Origin: Cryptomeria japonica
Lineage: Eukaryota; Streptophyta; Pinopsida; Cupressales; Cupressaceae
Length of the DNA: 64,000 bases
Direction: 5' to 3'
NCBI RefSeq assembly: GCF_030272615.1
Contig: NC_081408.1
Span: 304,455,450 to 304,519,449, forward strand
The notes beneath the pieces are model-generated. The model had not been told where the DNA came from. It searched no databases and saw only the letters and a list, made by a program, of their open reading frames with translations. Below, piece after piece: positions 21,377-34,700 of the stretch; the stretch's first letter is position 1; every line of letters starts with the position of its first letter. Both the position numbers and the translations under genes were made by a program.

Positions 21377-22189
21377 ATGAGAAGACATTGTAGAATTAAG
21401 GCTTCCCAAGGTTTCATTAATGAGGAGATGGAGCCTAATTTGGATAACTTATTTCATGAGGATGTTGGAGGTTCTTCCAATCCTACAAATGTCCCCATTT
21501 ATCCTCATTCTTTTCATAATTCTCATGATGTGGATGAATCACTAACTAGGGTTTTCATTGACCAATTGGAGAAGATTGGCAATCAATTTGAACATCCTAA
21601 AAAATGGATGAGTCAACAATACCCGAAAAGTGAAGCTCTCCCATTGATTGAAGGAATAAAAAGAATGGTTCAAATTTATAAACTTGGTGTTGATGTCTTG
21701 CATGGTATTTGTCACATTGTTGATACTAATATTATGCCTATGAAGAGTTGTGCTGAAGTCCTTGGTTATACACAACCTCCTAGTCAAGTTAATCATTCCA
21801 TTCCTTTGAATACCCCTATGGCTAGTGTTCCCATATTTACATCAAACATCATGGCTTCCTCTACAAAAAATATCATACCTACAAGTGTTAGTCAAGGGGG
21901 AAACTCCTCTAATCATAATTCCTTCATTCAGCTTCCTCAAAGGAGTCTTCCATTTGTTACCCAATCATCTCCCATACCTACCTATCATAGTGTGTCACCT
22001 CCTTATAACAATATCCCTCATTCTCAAGCTCCTCCATCCTTCAAAAATGTTACTCCTCCTTCTCAATCCATGTCCAATTTCAATCCTTCTACCGAAGCTA
22101 CCATGATGCAGAGAGATCAACTCTGGAACTCTCCCTAAGGATTAAATCAACTCAAGGAGACACATCAAAGGATCCTCTACATGCTAGGT
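21377..22189 (+). pseudogene. Gypsy I gag, N-terminal part
   Basis: Opens at ATG 21377 and is open for 253 codons to a TAA at 22136-22138; coding character seems to continue to about 22189. Residues 1-130 are shared with gypsy II (39349-39764), including GVDVLHGICHIVD and LGYTQPPSQVN. Residues 130-245 are Ser/Pro/Asn-rich and low-complexity. The conserved capsid part is displaced beyond the insertion, at 23758. Homology to gypsy gag rests on that downstream part and on position. Confidence 0.7.
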
Positions 22190-23757
22190 GATTCAAAACC
22201 AAACTCAACTCAACACACCCAACCCAGGATAACATCAAAATGGTTTGTTCCAACACCTCTATTGGTCTTAAGACATCCAAAACACCATAAGACAAGGTTC
22301 TACACACCCCCAAACTCAGACTCAACTCATAAACCAAACTTGCTCTTCTAGGCTCTATTCCTTGTAGCCTCCAAATCGGGTATTTTCAACTTTTCTCCAA
22401 ATCATCCCAAAAAACTTGACAAAAAAATTACATATTTAGACACCCATTTGGATGTTACACAACATATCAGAAAACCAATATAGGTTGTTTTGGACGGACC
22501 CTTTGCTGTCCTCAAATGTGCCCCTTTTTAGCCTTAAAAACCACCCACTTTACAAAGGAAGTACCAACAAAACTTAACACCAGATTAAACCCTTTTGTAA
22601 AGTCTCTTATTATGTTCCCAAACCAAGGATTTTTCAGGTCTTAGGTCTTGGTTGCACTCCTAGATACCCAAACACCAAAAACTTCACTAAATCACCCTTT
22701 TCCCTAGGGCTTTCTAGAAATATCACTTCCAATCACTTCCAAGGCTCAACCAAAGTTAAAAAACCTTTAAAATGGTGTGTCTAGACACTTAAATGCATAA
22801 AATACCCCCCTTGTTCAATTAGATTCTCTGCTGCTACACTCTAGCCTTCATTTTCACTCATTTCCAGTCACTTTTCTTCAACTTTCATGCAACTTTCATG
22901 GTGTACACCTGCACTCTTCACTCCTTCCTGTCAATAATGGGTTAGTAAACTATTTTACATGTTATTTGGCATCCATCCTATGAGAATCAGACCTGTACAT
23001 TCATAGGATGGATCCTTACATGCTTGGAAATTCACAAATTAGTAAAAAAATCAGTCTTTTCTGGGACAGTCAGCAATAAATAAAAATATGATACTTTAAA
23101 GACTTCAAAAATGCACTCAATACATCAAAGGAATAACCAATAAACCCCCAATGTACAGCAATGATGATCCCTTAGCCTTTCAATGCAAAAAAAGCATGAA
23201 AAAACAAGGATTTGACAGCAAATAAAGAGTTTTTTAATTAATTTTCTGAGACAGTCCGTACAAGTCCGTACCAGCATCATCCAACCACACAAAAATTATT
23301 TTAGAGACTTTATAAGACCTTCCCCAACCAACTCCAACCAATCTCCAACTAATCCAAGTGATTAAAATGTCAAAACAACTCTAAAACTTATTTCCCACCA
23401 AAACTCGAACTAGTTGTTGAAATTCAAAATTTGAATTTTCAACTTTATTTCTAATACTTTTAATCAACTAAAACCTATCCCATTCAACTTATTTTGACAT
23501 AATAAGATCATTAAATCACAATAAACTCCTATCCAACCTATCTAGACTCCATCATCCTATTACATTGCATTTTGGTCCTTAGGCCTTTATCAGGACCTTT
23601 AGGATTTTTACATAATTTATTGAATTCAACATTACAATAGGCCATTATAGGCTTCAAAACATTCCAATTGACCTCTAGTGATGTCATATCACTCTCCTTA
23701 GTCCTTGGTGTCCTCCTTTGTTCATTTGCCCTCCTGGATGCTCCGGCATCATACCAT
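22190..23757 (-). mobile_element. Non-coding insertion in gypsy I gag, probably a solo LTR
   Basis: About 1.57 kb without ORFs separates two coding parts of one gag. If it is an LTR it reads on the minus strand, with GATGCCGGAGCATC (23750-23737) close to its start. Target duplicates were not found, so limits are good to a few tens of bases and the class is inferred. Confidence 0.45.
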
Positions 23758-24931
23758 CAATAGTTTAGCCCAAACAATGTCTTCCTTGGAATAACAAATC
23801 GCTTCTATGAATCAATCTAAGTATAATGTGCCCACATTTGATGTAGCGAGCCCATTATCCAATGACATTGCCTGATTTGTCCCTCCTAAACATGTTGAAG
23901 TCCCTCAATTGGAGCTTTATAATGGAAAAGGTGATGCCTTGACTCATGTGAAAACATTTCAAACTTTGTGTAGTGACTTTGCTCATGACCAAAGATTGTT
24001 GGCTAGATTGTCTACTAGAACACTAAGGGATAAAGATTTGCAATAGTATTGTTCTTTGCCTCATTTTATTACTTCTTTTTAACAACTAGATAATGCTTTT
24101 ACTCCACAATTTCACAATAATATTAGTCCTAACATTACTTTGATTGATTTAATGCATTGTAAGCAAGGCGTTAAAGAAAAAGTGTCTGATTTTATTGGTA
24201 GATATAAGTATTTGTATTCTCAAATTTCTTTTCCTATGCTTGATAAAGATATTCAAATAATTTTCATTTCATATTTGAAAAAAGATATTAGGGATAAACT
24301 TCTCTTTTCTGAGTTTACTTCCTTTACGCAGTTGTGCGCAATACTTCACAATTATCAACTTACCGTGTGTCAATTGGAACCATCCTCTTTAATGGCTCCG
24401 AATGATAAAAGTGAAAGTGCTCAACAACCTTTTGTGAAGTCCAAACCAAATAAGGGATTCATCAAATTCAATGACAACAACAACACTCAAGTAGCAACCA
24501 CAACAGGTGTGCCTCCTTTATCCAAATACTTTAGAAAAGAATTCAATCCTCTTAATGAATCTTTGCATAGTATTATGTCACAATTGTTACAAAGGAATGT
24601 GTTGAAACTTCCCTCTTTTAAACCAATTGATACAACTAATCCTCTGCCACCTTCTTATGATGCTAAAGCCTTTTGCAAATACCATCATCAACCTGGACAT
24701 GACACTAAAAAGCATTATTCCTTGAGGAGTAAGATTCAAGACTTTATTGATAACAATACCATATCTATGGCTGGTGTGAATGATAAAGGAAACAAATCCA
24801 TAGCTCCTCCTAATCAAAACCTTCAAATTTTTTTTGATCCTTTACCTTCCCATTCCACTAATGTGATTGAGACTGATCTTCTTTCCTTCTCTCTTGATGA
24901 TCTTGGCCTTGAACTTCTAATAATGTGGTGA
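23758..24931 (+). pseudogene. Gypsy I gag, capsid domain and degenerate zinc knuckle
   Basis: Resumes near 23758. A retrotransposon gag domain starts at VEVPQLELYNGKGDALTHVK (23900-23960) and runs through DFIGRYKYLYSQIS to about 24400. At 24677-24715 CKYHHQPGHDTKK matches the CxYHxxxGHxTxxC knuckle of Tat/Athila-like gag, but the last Cys is missing. Breaks include TAA at 23802, TGA near 23870, TAG near 24043 (a Trp position in gag) and TAA near 24080; from 24140 it is open for 263 codons. Confidence 0.8.
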
Positions 24932-25447
24932 ACCTTATTGATAGAAATGAACCTCCTAAAGACATGCATTACATTTTATCCTAGTGAGACTTTTGAAGCA
25001 CTCGATGGTCCACTTTACATTTTTACAAAAATCAAAGGTATACCCTCTTGAGGGTTGCTCATTGATCCAACTTGCATGGTTAATGTGATAACTGAAGAAT
25101 TTCTTTATACTTTACAATTGCATTGAGTGACATATGATGAAACTGATGTGATAGTTAGAGTTTTTGATGGCTTCTCTTGTCCTGCTATTGGTTCCATCAC
25201 ACTTTCTATTGATGCTGGAACTAAATGCTTAGATGTTGACTTTGCTATCATTCCTACATCTGATCAATTTCATGTGAAGTTAGGATGTCCTTGGCTCTCT
25301 TCCATGAAAGTGATCGCTTCTACTGTTCATAAGTGTTTGAAATTTCCTGATGCTGATAAAATCATAACTGTTAATCATAGCATATATCAACCTATGGTGG
25401 AGAATGGAGATGTTTGTCTTGATTATTTTTGGTCTGAACAATTCTAA
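24932..25447 (+). pseudogene. Gypsy I aspartic protease, catalytic motif lost
   Basis: 25127-25447 carries the second half of a retroviral-type protease: DVIVRVFDGF, GSITLSIDAG, FHVKLGCPWLSSMK and HKCLKFP. The catalytic D-G-[GSA] should be near 25053, where the frame reads LLIDPTCMVNVIT; Asp is kept but the two following residues are Pro-Thr. Stops at about 25050 and 25125 also break it. Confidence 0.75.
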
Positions 25448-25577
25448 CCTCTTCAACCCAGAAGTGATGGGCTCTCTTTAAATCATATCAAAAATGAAAA
25501 AATGAGATGATTTTATCCTTGAGTAAGTCTAGAAATATAACACTTAATCTTCCTCCAACTGATGATCATGTTCCTCT

Positions 25578-26330
25578 TCTTATGAAAATACTATTCTTCT
25601 TCCTAGTAGAGATATTATTTTTCCTAAGGAAGAATCTATTCCTTCTCCTAAGAATGAGCCTATTCTTCCTCCCAAGGATAGAAAATCTCTTCCTCCTAAG
25701 CATCAATATATTCCTCCTTCTAAGGATAAACATATTATTCCTCCTAAGGGTAGACCTATTCCTCCTCCTCATGATGGAATCAGTCTCCTTCCTACACCTC
25801 CCATTCCTCCCTTGTATGGTGCAGTTTTTCCTCCCATATCTTACAAAGGGAAGCGACTGACCTCTCCTATTATTCAACCTAAAATACATTCCCCTATGCA
25901 TCCTTCATTCAAAGAAGAAAATAAGCCTATACCCGATGAACCTAAACTTTCACAACCTTCAACTAAAACTAAAAGAAACCATTGTGTGAGAGAATGCTGA
26001 TGGAGATGTTGTGCTAGAGCTTGTGAAATTTCTTCCCAAACCATTTCTTCTCCCAAAACACCAACTCTTGGCATAATCACATTTCCTCAACCTTCTCCTA
26101 GCCAAGATGTTCAACCTAATTCTCCCAAGTGCAAAATGATTAAGAAAAATGATGGTTCAAGTTCTACTCCTATTAGAGCTCCTTATTTTTGTTAATATTT
26201 ATGAAGGAATAGGTGAGAATGTTGTTAATTATGGAAATGTTGATCCTAATATTTCTGATGATGAATATGAATATGTTGATCTTGACAATGATTTATCTAA
26301 GAAATTTTCAAAAGCATTAATCCTCTAGCT
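25578..26330 (+). pseudogene. Proline-rich repeat linker between protease and absent pol
   Basis: In the frame from 25578, about seven 8-10-residue units of the form IPPPK-D/G/N-x-x appear (SPKNEPILPPKDRKSLPPKH and similar) up to 25800, then Pro-rich sequence to 26000 and scattered acidic coding (GNVDPNISDDEYEYVDLDND near 26240-26300). A frame change precedes it near 25575. Hydrophobic ORFs in the other frames are shadows. Confidence 0.6.
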
Positions 26331-27252
26331 CCTAATAACAGACAAAGTGACTCATCATTAGAGCATGGTCCTTGTTTGGAACTTGTGATAGCTCTATCTA
26401 CTGTGCTTGATGTCTCTTCTCTGTGTGTTGTCCACCTTCCCAAAATAATGATGAGCAAGATCAGAGGGTAGATGACGTTCTTGATTAGCTTCATTAGCAC
26501 CGTAGATTCTCTCTCTCTTCTCTTACTTGTTTGTGACCTTCTTCACTTTGTCTCTCAATTCTTCTATTTGTTAACCCTAGTGTTGCCTACTTAAGGATGA
26601 TACAAAACATAGAGATCTCTTTTGGTCTCTCCTATGTTCAATCAAAAGACACATGTTCCCTTCTTCTATGGTTGTTTCCTTTCTTTGGAGGATGAGGAAA
26701 ATTATACACACACACACACGATATACATTGGTTATCATAAAAAGCATACTAACTCCATATTTAGGTGAAACCACCTCATGTTTTGTGTTTTGTGATCATT
26801 ATATTTTGATTTGTCCTCTCTTGGGGGCTTATTATTGTGATAATGTGCTTGTCCTGTTTGGGTGTATCCTACCTTAAAGCAATTTCTCCCAATAAGGCAC
26901 ACACAATCACTTTAACGTGGGGGCATACACTTCACTCAATGATTTTATCTCTTACATATCTTGATACTTAAAGTTACTTAGCAAACTTTGTCTTTTGCTT
27001 TATAGTTTTTGGTATTTTTCTTTTCATGACCCATAGTAAGAGAACCTTACTAGTTTGAAGTCATGGGTCTCTCTCTCTTTCTCTCATGATGTCCCTTTTA
27101 TCTCGTTATCAAAGTTGTGAGATCCTAAACTCCACCGAGGGCTTGGTGTATATTGCCTCCTTAATGACTTGGTGAAAGTTTCTCAATGTGAACCCTTTGT
27201 AATTTATTGAGAGTATGATTGACTTCATACTCCTGCTAAAGTGGGAGCTAAA
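26331..27252 (+). other. 3' non-coding interior and polypurine tract of gypsy I
   Basis: No polymerase domain is recognisable. It includes a CA dinucleotide run at about 26703-26717 and a purine-rich GTGGGGGC near 26917. AAAGTGGGAGCTAAA at 27238-27252 is the polypurine tract before the 3' LTR. Confidence 0.65.
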
Positions 27253-28386
27253 TGTAGTATCCTAAAATTGTAACCCTTTTCAATTTCAGCTGCATTTGGG
27301 TCTTCACCTTAATGTTTGCACCCCTTGGCCTGTTCGAAGACCTGATTATGCTCATACACCTCATAAACGCCAAAAAATTTGATTTTCCACTCATTATGCA
27401 CCTTAATCCTAACCCAAAATAGGGTAGGATTGGGGAGTAGTGCCTTGGTCTTACCTAAATTGGTCCCTTTTTAAACCCATTTTAGCATTTCAAATTTGAG
27501 TGGGATCCCCCTCTCCGTGTTAGGTCATGTCAAAAAATTAGCCAATATTCCCTATGGGCAAGTATATAAAGAGGATTTACCCTCTCATTTGACATCCATC
27601 AATTAGAAAGAGCACACATACGACATCAAGCAAACAAGTAGTCAAGAGTAATTGAGCATTTTCAGTCTTCCTTCAAGCCTTGGAGCAACAATAAAATCAA
27701 GATTCAAGAATTGAAGAAGACATCATTCATCATATTTTGTGGAAGACTTCATAAAACTTATTTCCATGTGGAGGCAAGCAAAACTTCACAAGGAGGTATC
27801 ATCATTCAATTTTAAACATCTCCCTCAAAAGGAAAACCTTTCATTACAATCATTTCAATTACATTTATTTCAATTTCATGGTTAAATCCAAAATCGAGGT
27901 TTGACCTAAGGCAAGCCCCTATTCCCAACCTTTTTCCGCTCTTGTTGTGTGTAGGAAACAAGTACAGAGTTGTGATCTTAAAAGTAAGCATTATTTATAG
28001 AGACGAATCAACCCTTTTTGGCGTGTGAAAAAGTAGGAGAACCAAGGAATCCACCTCCTTGTTCCTGACATTTTTAGATCTTTTTCAAGGATCAGATCCG
28101 AATCTACATATACTGCTCAAATCCAGGTGCATGCAAAAATCTCACATATGTAGCTCACCGTTTTCTTAGTTTTACCTTAATTTTTCAACATTTTACCTAA
28201 TTTTAGCATTTAAACTCATAATAGAGGAATAAAATTATCACAAAATTAACCCAAATCTATTTAGTATTTAGTCCTTGACTGAATCTAGTGGATTTCCTTT
28301 CCTCTTTTGAATGTAATGGTCCCTACGTGAAAAATTAAGGGTTTCTCTCACTTGGGTAGACACCTAAATTGTTTTTCCACATTACA
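27253..28386 (+). repeat. 3' LTR of gypsy I
   Basis: TGTAGTATCCTAAAATTG to CCACATTACA, followed by target duplicate GTATC. TATATAAAG near 27563 matches the TATA box of the 5' LTR. Confidence 0.9.
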
Positions 28387-28391
28387 GTATC

Positions 28392-29636
28392 ATTTTATAA
28401 CTACATGAGATTTGCCAATTTTACACTAGACCATTTAAAAATCCCATGAAATTTTTCATATATGGATTGATATAAATACAATTGAAACCCTAATTTATTT
28501 TTACACATTTTGTTTGGATCTAAGCTCTCGATTCATATCGTAGGCAAGTTGTGACTCTAAAAGTTATTGTAATAGTGTAAGTGATCAATTCTTTGTAATG
28601 TTATGATATTATTTATTTATTTCTCATACTTCATTCTTACATATGATATTGAGTGGGGAGACATCCAGGGCCCTAGGAATCAAGGATCTATATTCTATGA
28701 TTCCTTCTTAAAGAAAAATAAAATTTTCAAATCTTTTATTTCATAAGAGATGTTGAGAAAGAATAAGACTCCTAAAATTGGTGAGGGGAGGTCATTGAGA
28801 TGTAGAACCATAATGTTATACTTTGGCAATATTTGCAGTCCATCAAATGGAGCTATGCCATTAGAAATTTCACCAAATATTAAAAAAAAGAAGGCAATAC
28901 CTTAGAAGAAGATCAAAATGAGTTAATTGAGTTAGGTTATAATTTTGTTGATTATGTTGCAAGGGATACCCAGGGTAGTAGAAATGAGTTAATTGACCTT
29001 GATGAGAATGTATCGAATGATGTTGCATAGAAGAGAAAAAAAGGCTAAATAAAAAATGGGGTGTCAGTGGGATATGACGAGGAAGTTTTAGACTGATTAT
29101 GTGTCAAAGTACCCATTCAAAGACTTAATTAAGAATACAAATAAAGATTAAACTCCAAAAAATACAAATTTTTGATTTACAATTAGAAATATAAAGGGAC
29201 AAGAAGTTGTAGCTAAAAATTGACACTATAGAAAAACATATCAATAATGTTTATGATGTAATGTCCCCTTTCTAAGCACTAACAACTTGCTAACCACTAG
29301 CCTATTCAATGACAAGTTACCATAGGCTAATGTGGTTGGGTTAGGGAACTTTGTTGGACTTGGGGACCTTGTGCTTCAACTTATTCAATATTTATAGGTA
29401 TTTCCTTGACCTCAATTTAATAAGTGATGCATTATGACTTTTCTTAGGGCGATTTTAGATGTTTGATCCACTTTTACTATTTTTAATAAGTTTTGTCTTT
29501 GGCATTGATTTGGTTAGTTTGTAGAAATTTCAGTTTGGGATGGTTGTTGATTCTCTTTAATGTTGATTCAATGATAATTTCAATCAGGGGAAATTATTTT
29601 ATTTTATTAATGCTAATGTTGTAAGTTGTAACATCC
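28392..29636. other. Non-coding flank with unassigned coding-like scraps
   Basis: This continues the DNA present before gypsy I inserted. 28900-29030 reads as acidic sequence on the plus strand (ELIELGYNFVDYVARD) with stops nearby, but I do not recognise it. No gene is supported. Confidence 0.5.
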
Positions 29637-30765
29637 TAAAATTGCACTCCTCACAAATTTCGACTGCATTTGGGTCTTCGCCTTAGTGTTTGCACCCCCC
29701 AGTTTGATCAGAGACATAAATATGCTCATACAAGTCAAAATCTGCATTTTTCTCAACTGTGCACTCAAAATCAACCTTGATCTTGCCCCAAAATAGGGTA
29801 GGACCAGGGCATGGTGCCCTAGGATCCACTAGGACTAGGGTGTTGCACCCTGGGATCCCCTAAAGGGGACCTATCTTGGGGTCCCTCCCTTTGGCCTATC
29901 TCAAAATGGAGTGGGAAAATACCCCCTATGTCGGCCCAAGTTGGAAACAGTCAATAAAACCCATTGGCAAGTATATAAGAGGGATTTCCCCTCTCATTTG
30001 TAGATCATGAAATTCAATCAAGCATCCGAGCATTCAAGAGATCAAGCATTCAAGCATTGAAGAGAAAGTGAGCATTTTTAGTCTTCCTTCAAGCTTTGGA
30101 GCGACAATAGAGTTAATATTTCAAGCATTGAAGAGGAGATCATCATTCCATTTCATGAAACCCTAATTCCATGCGGAGGCAAGCAAAACTTCACAAGGAG
30201 GTATAAGCATTTCAATTTCAGTCAATTCAACATCCCCTTAAAGAGGAGGATTTCTACTTCTAGTCCTTTCATTTACATTATTTAAACCACTTGGTTAATT
30301 CTAAATAGGGGTTTGACCTGAAGGCAAACCCCTATTCCCAACACATTTCCCTTTCTTTCTATGTGCAGGAAGTAGGTGCATAGTTGTACTTCTGGAATTA
30401 ATCTTTATTTGCAGAGGTGGAAAAACCCTTTTTGATGTGTGGAATGTTCGGAGGACCACGTTGGGGGCGACTTGGTTTGAGCACATGGTCCTTGCAAATT
30501 TTGCCTGATTTTGTAGAGAATCTTTTAATCATCTCAAGCTTCTCAGATCCAAGTGCACGACTAAATCCCAAATCTGTAGCTTGTGGTTTTTTTATACTTT
30601 GTCTTCATTTCAAGCACTTAGTCATAATTCAATCAATCAACTTACAAAAATAGGGTTAATTTCATTTCAATCACAACCAATTTACTTAGCATTCAATCCT
30701 TACATCATTTAGGATTGGATCTAGTAGATTCATCCTCCTCTTTTCAACATAAAGTAAAAAATTTG
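29637..30765 (+). repeat. Solo or truncated LTR of the gypsy I family
   Basis: Starts TGTAACATCCTAAAATTG and follows the gypsy I LTR throughout (AAAATAGGGTAGGACC, AAGTATATAAG, GGGTTTGACCT, GATCTAGTAGATT) until about 30765, where similarity fades. It has a 75-bp stretch with GGGATCCCC-type words not in the other copies. No interior or second LTR is next to it. Confidence 0.75.
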
Positions 30766-31732
30766 AGCTTAGTAGATTTCCCTTTTCTTTCAAGTGGTGT
30801 GTTGTCTTCAAAATATGATTCTCTCTGAACATCCTTAAAATAATATGATTTGAACTTGGTGCAGAAAAGACATCAACGATAAGGAAATTCTCAAGACAAC
30901 ATATGACAAGGTTTGGATTGACCTTCTACACTTCGGACTAACTTAGAGCCCAGGCGGGTATACCTTTGTGAATTAAATTCACACTTTTAAATATAAACCC
31001 ATAGCAAACTAGTCCTGAAAACCAGTGGATCTATTCACCTTGAAATTAATTGAAAAACAAAGAATGGAGTTATACTTAGATTCACTGTTTCGATCAACAA
31101 AACATGCAATAAACAACTTCAATCAATACCATGCCTTATCCAAGGTCACAGAGTCATCTAAAACTCAAATAATACTCCTTAAACAAAATATCTTTACGCA
31201 TCCCATTGGTTTGATTTCTATTAATCCTTGTATATGCCTGACACCTACAAGAATTTATGCGTTCCAAATTAAACTATGATCATCAAGATTCAAAGTCTCT
31301 TCCAAAGAGTTTACTGGTATGAGTGATCCCTGCATTTTTAATTTCCCTCCGAAAGAGAAAAGCTAGCGAACACTCCTACTGAAAATTGCCTTGCAATCCC
31401 ATTCAAACAGAATAACCCTGGATTATTCAGAATGAAAACAGTAAACAAATTGCAAACACACTTGAAGACAACACAAAGCTTCACTCGAAACCAACAGTCT
31501 GTATATTAATATCAAGCTCAGAAAATATTACAAGAAGTTTTTTGAATTTTCTCCATTAAATTTTAGAAAAGCTCAGATAAATTTCTGTATCATTTTCTTA
31601 CAATTTTTTGTGATCACCTTTCCTCTAGTCCTGGTATCCATTTATAACAACATGGATGCACAAATCTCGAGGAGAGTTTGTTACAATCATTTCTTTCAAA
31701 ATAAAGAGGTTACAAGCTTTTTGCAAAAACAG
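30766..31732. other. Non-coding stretch
   Basis: No gene recognised. It is the 3' flank of the minus-strand frame that ends at 31733; the small plus-strand ORFs have no family features. Confidence 0.5.
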
Positions 31733-34700
31733 TTACAAGCTCCTTTCGGCCTCTGCAGTTTCTTCAACAAGTTGTTCAATTGCAACCTCTTCTACCTTTT
31801 CTGGGGCGCTCTCCAACTGTTCCGGATCATGGGTGGCATATTTAATCATCCACTCACCATATACCTCTTCTGTCGGCCATGAGCAATTAATCACTTTATC
31901 CTTGGTCTTAGTCAACCTTTTCCAAGAATTTCTCATTTTGTTGACTTCTGAATTGAGAAAACCATAATGTGACTTAATTTTCTCTATCTCTTGTATTGTC
32001 AAAACAAAGAAAGAAGCATCGTCTAGATCAATAATTCCTTTAACTCTTGCTGACAATTTAGCTTCTATCTCCTTAAGCCATATTTGTTTGTCCTTTAATT
32101 GATCCGAGCTAGCAAAAACTCCTGGGAGCAACTCAAAAACTTGATCAATGTACTCCTTTTTGCACAAATTAACCTTCCTATCAACATTATCCACCTCTGC
32201 TGCTAATTGCATTAAGACTTTAACAACATCAGAAGTGGATTTGATGATGGGATTGGCCCTTGCTTCATCACAGGATACACACATAAACTCTAAATCTTGC
32301 TCCCTAGGCCTCCATTTGTCAAAAATAGGTGTCAAAATGGCCTTGTCTCTCTTGAGCTCATTCCATATATCCATAATTTTACCTACATTGTTTTAGAGCA
32401 ATGAGGCATTTATTGTATCTGCAAAACTAGAAATTGTAGCCCTTACTCTCTCCTCATACTTCTTTGCATATAAGGCCTGAGCCTATTTCAAGTTTTCTAA
32501 CTCTTGAGGAGTAATTTCAACCATTTGAGAGCTGGAGGGTGCTGGAGATGGTGGAAACTCAATGATAGGGCTAGTAGGTGGAGGTCTTGCAGGAGAAGAG
32601 GAGATCATTAGTGTTGAAGACTCACCTTGATGGTATTATCCAGTCAACTGGCTCTGCAACTTGGCAATGATGCTATCCTTACCTCTTATCTCCTCCTTGG
32701 CATTGTTATAAGCCTTCAAAACTGTTTCCAACTTGACTTGGAGGGCCTCCTTCTCTTTTGCTTCCTTCTCTTCTACTGTAACACTAAATTTTGCAGTCTC
32801 TAACATAGTGCTAGCAGCCTCCACTACCCCTGTACTTTGCACTCTCTTCACCATCATCCCACCAAGGTAACTTGACCCTGGGTTGTCTTTGCTTTTCTTG
32901 CTCTCATTTCTCTTGAGAGACCACATGACGAGTGCAACATTATCCTTATTGAAAGTAATCCCCTCCATGGGTTTAGTCTCTTTTCTTACTGCATCTAGTA
33001 CCAGGGCATCTGCTATATCCCATTCGGGTAAAATAAGCACCCTAGCTTGTGCTACCATATCTCTTCCCTGCTCAGGGGTGATGGTTTTGAATTCTTCCAT
33101 CATCTCTTGCTTTATTTCCTCTTCTACCAGGGCTGGATCTTTATTAGGCTGCTCAGCCTTTCTCTTTTCACATCTAGCATTATATTTATCTATGTGCTGT
33201 TTCCATATAAACTGCATAAATGCTTCTAATGTGACAAAATTGTCATCAGCTAAGAAGGCATTACTTGCCTACTTTATCTCAAGATCCCACTCCTGGCCTT
33301 TGAGTTCAGTGGTAGTGATATCCATTTCAGCAGCAATGGGTTCTTCTGGCATTCCTTCCTCCACTTCATCATAAGTGTAGGCAATTTCCCCTAGACTACC
33401 TAACTGTAGGAGTTGCTCAGCTACTACTTGCTCATTTCCTATATGGATAGGGGATTGGGATGGGGAATACAAAGGTGTATCTAATTGTACTTCTTTCCCC
33501 ACCCTTTGCTTCTTTGGGCTTTCTTGGATGTCAATGACATCTTGTATCTTCCTCTTTCCTTTGGAGATAGAGGGCTCCCTTGTTGTAGGCATCAGCACAC
33601 TATAACTAGATTTCTTATGTAGTGTATAATCACCAGGAGGGATTGCTTTTTTGGAAGCTAACCTACTTAGGATTATTCTTGCCTTCTCAGGGTTGCTTTT
33701 GATTACAACTTCCCTCTTCTCCTTCAGGGTCTGCATTACATCTTCAAAGCAAACAATCAAAAACTTTATTTTCTCCTCTAGAGGGAAAAAGCTAGACAAT
33801 GGGTCATAGCTAGCATCAAACTGATGCACAAAATCCAAGGCTTTCTTATAAGCCACCCACTTCTCTTTCCTTAGATCCTGCTCATCTAGATCAAACTCAT
33901 TTCTGATGAGGTCTTCAGGAAACTGGAATTGATGAGGCCTACCTCTGCATGCTACCTTCTTTCTAAACATACCGTTGAAGAAGTCTTCTGGATCAACACA
34001 CCTGGACACTGCAGTGGACAAATGATAGGGCTTGAGGAAATCCTCAAAGCAATTCCAACCTCCCTTTGTTATTACAAATTGGTGGGCTATGGTAGCTGCA
34101 GGGAAAATTGTCCCTTTACCCCTGCCTGTCAACTCTACCTCTTGTAAACCACCAATTTGTCTAAGGATCTCTGCAATTCCTACTTTAAGAGGGACCTGGT
34201 AAGGTAGCAAGAATGGGGTGCCTCTGAAACCAAACACTCTGAAAACTGTGGAGACTGGATACAAGTAAATGTCACCCTAGTTATGAACAATTTTTATGTT
34301 CTCTGCAAATTCTTTTGGTCTTATGAATTCTAGAAGAACTTTGGGGATTCTTGGGTTCTCTGAGCAGAGGAGAGTCCTGATCTTGGATGCAAAGTATTTG
34401 TCAAATTTCAAGAAACTGACATCCTCTCTATCCCATGATAACACAGTACTCCATAATTGTACCGGCATTTTTTCTCCTTCTTTCTCCTTAACAAGGTCCA
34501 ATCCACTGGCAAAGTAATCACCACCTTTGAAGAGAAAAAGATGCATCAAGAGTGAGTACCATCCGAAAGGCCTATCCACCTTTCCATTCTTGATTCCTAT
34601 CAACCCTCCATGGATAGCATCGACAATAAAAGAGGCATAATCAAATGTAATTGCCAGAGAAGGATTCAAAATCTAAGCAATCATTAACAAGTAATGATTT

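Larger units (their letters stand above)
17417..28386 (+). mobile_element. Complete 10.97-kb Ty3/gypsy element lacking polymerase
   Basis: Matching LTRs at 17417-18529 and 27253-28386 and identical 5-bp flanks GTATC (17412-17416 and 28387-28391) prove one insertion event. The interior has a possible primer site, a long AT-rich leader, gag, protease and a proline-repeat linker, then non-coding sequence to a polypurine tract. No reverse transcriptase, RNase H or integrase is recognisable. Two later insertions lie in it: a DUF4283 copy (19291-21180) and an LTR-like block (about 22190-23757). LTR divergence is visible, so it is old. Confidence 0.9.

Noticed and set aside
25507-25860. Leu/Phe-rich apparent membrane protein
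   Set aside because: It is the wrong frame of the CCTCCTAAGG repeats that code for the proline linker; the opposite-strand Arg-rich ORF is likewise a shadow.
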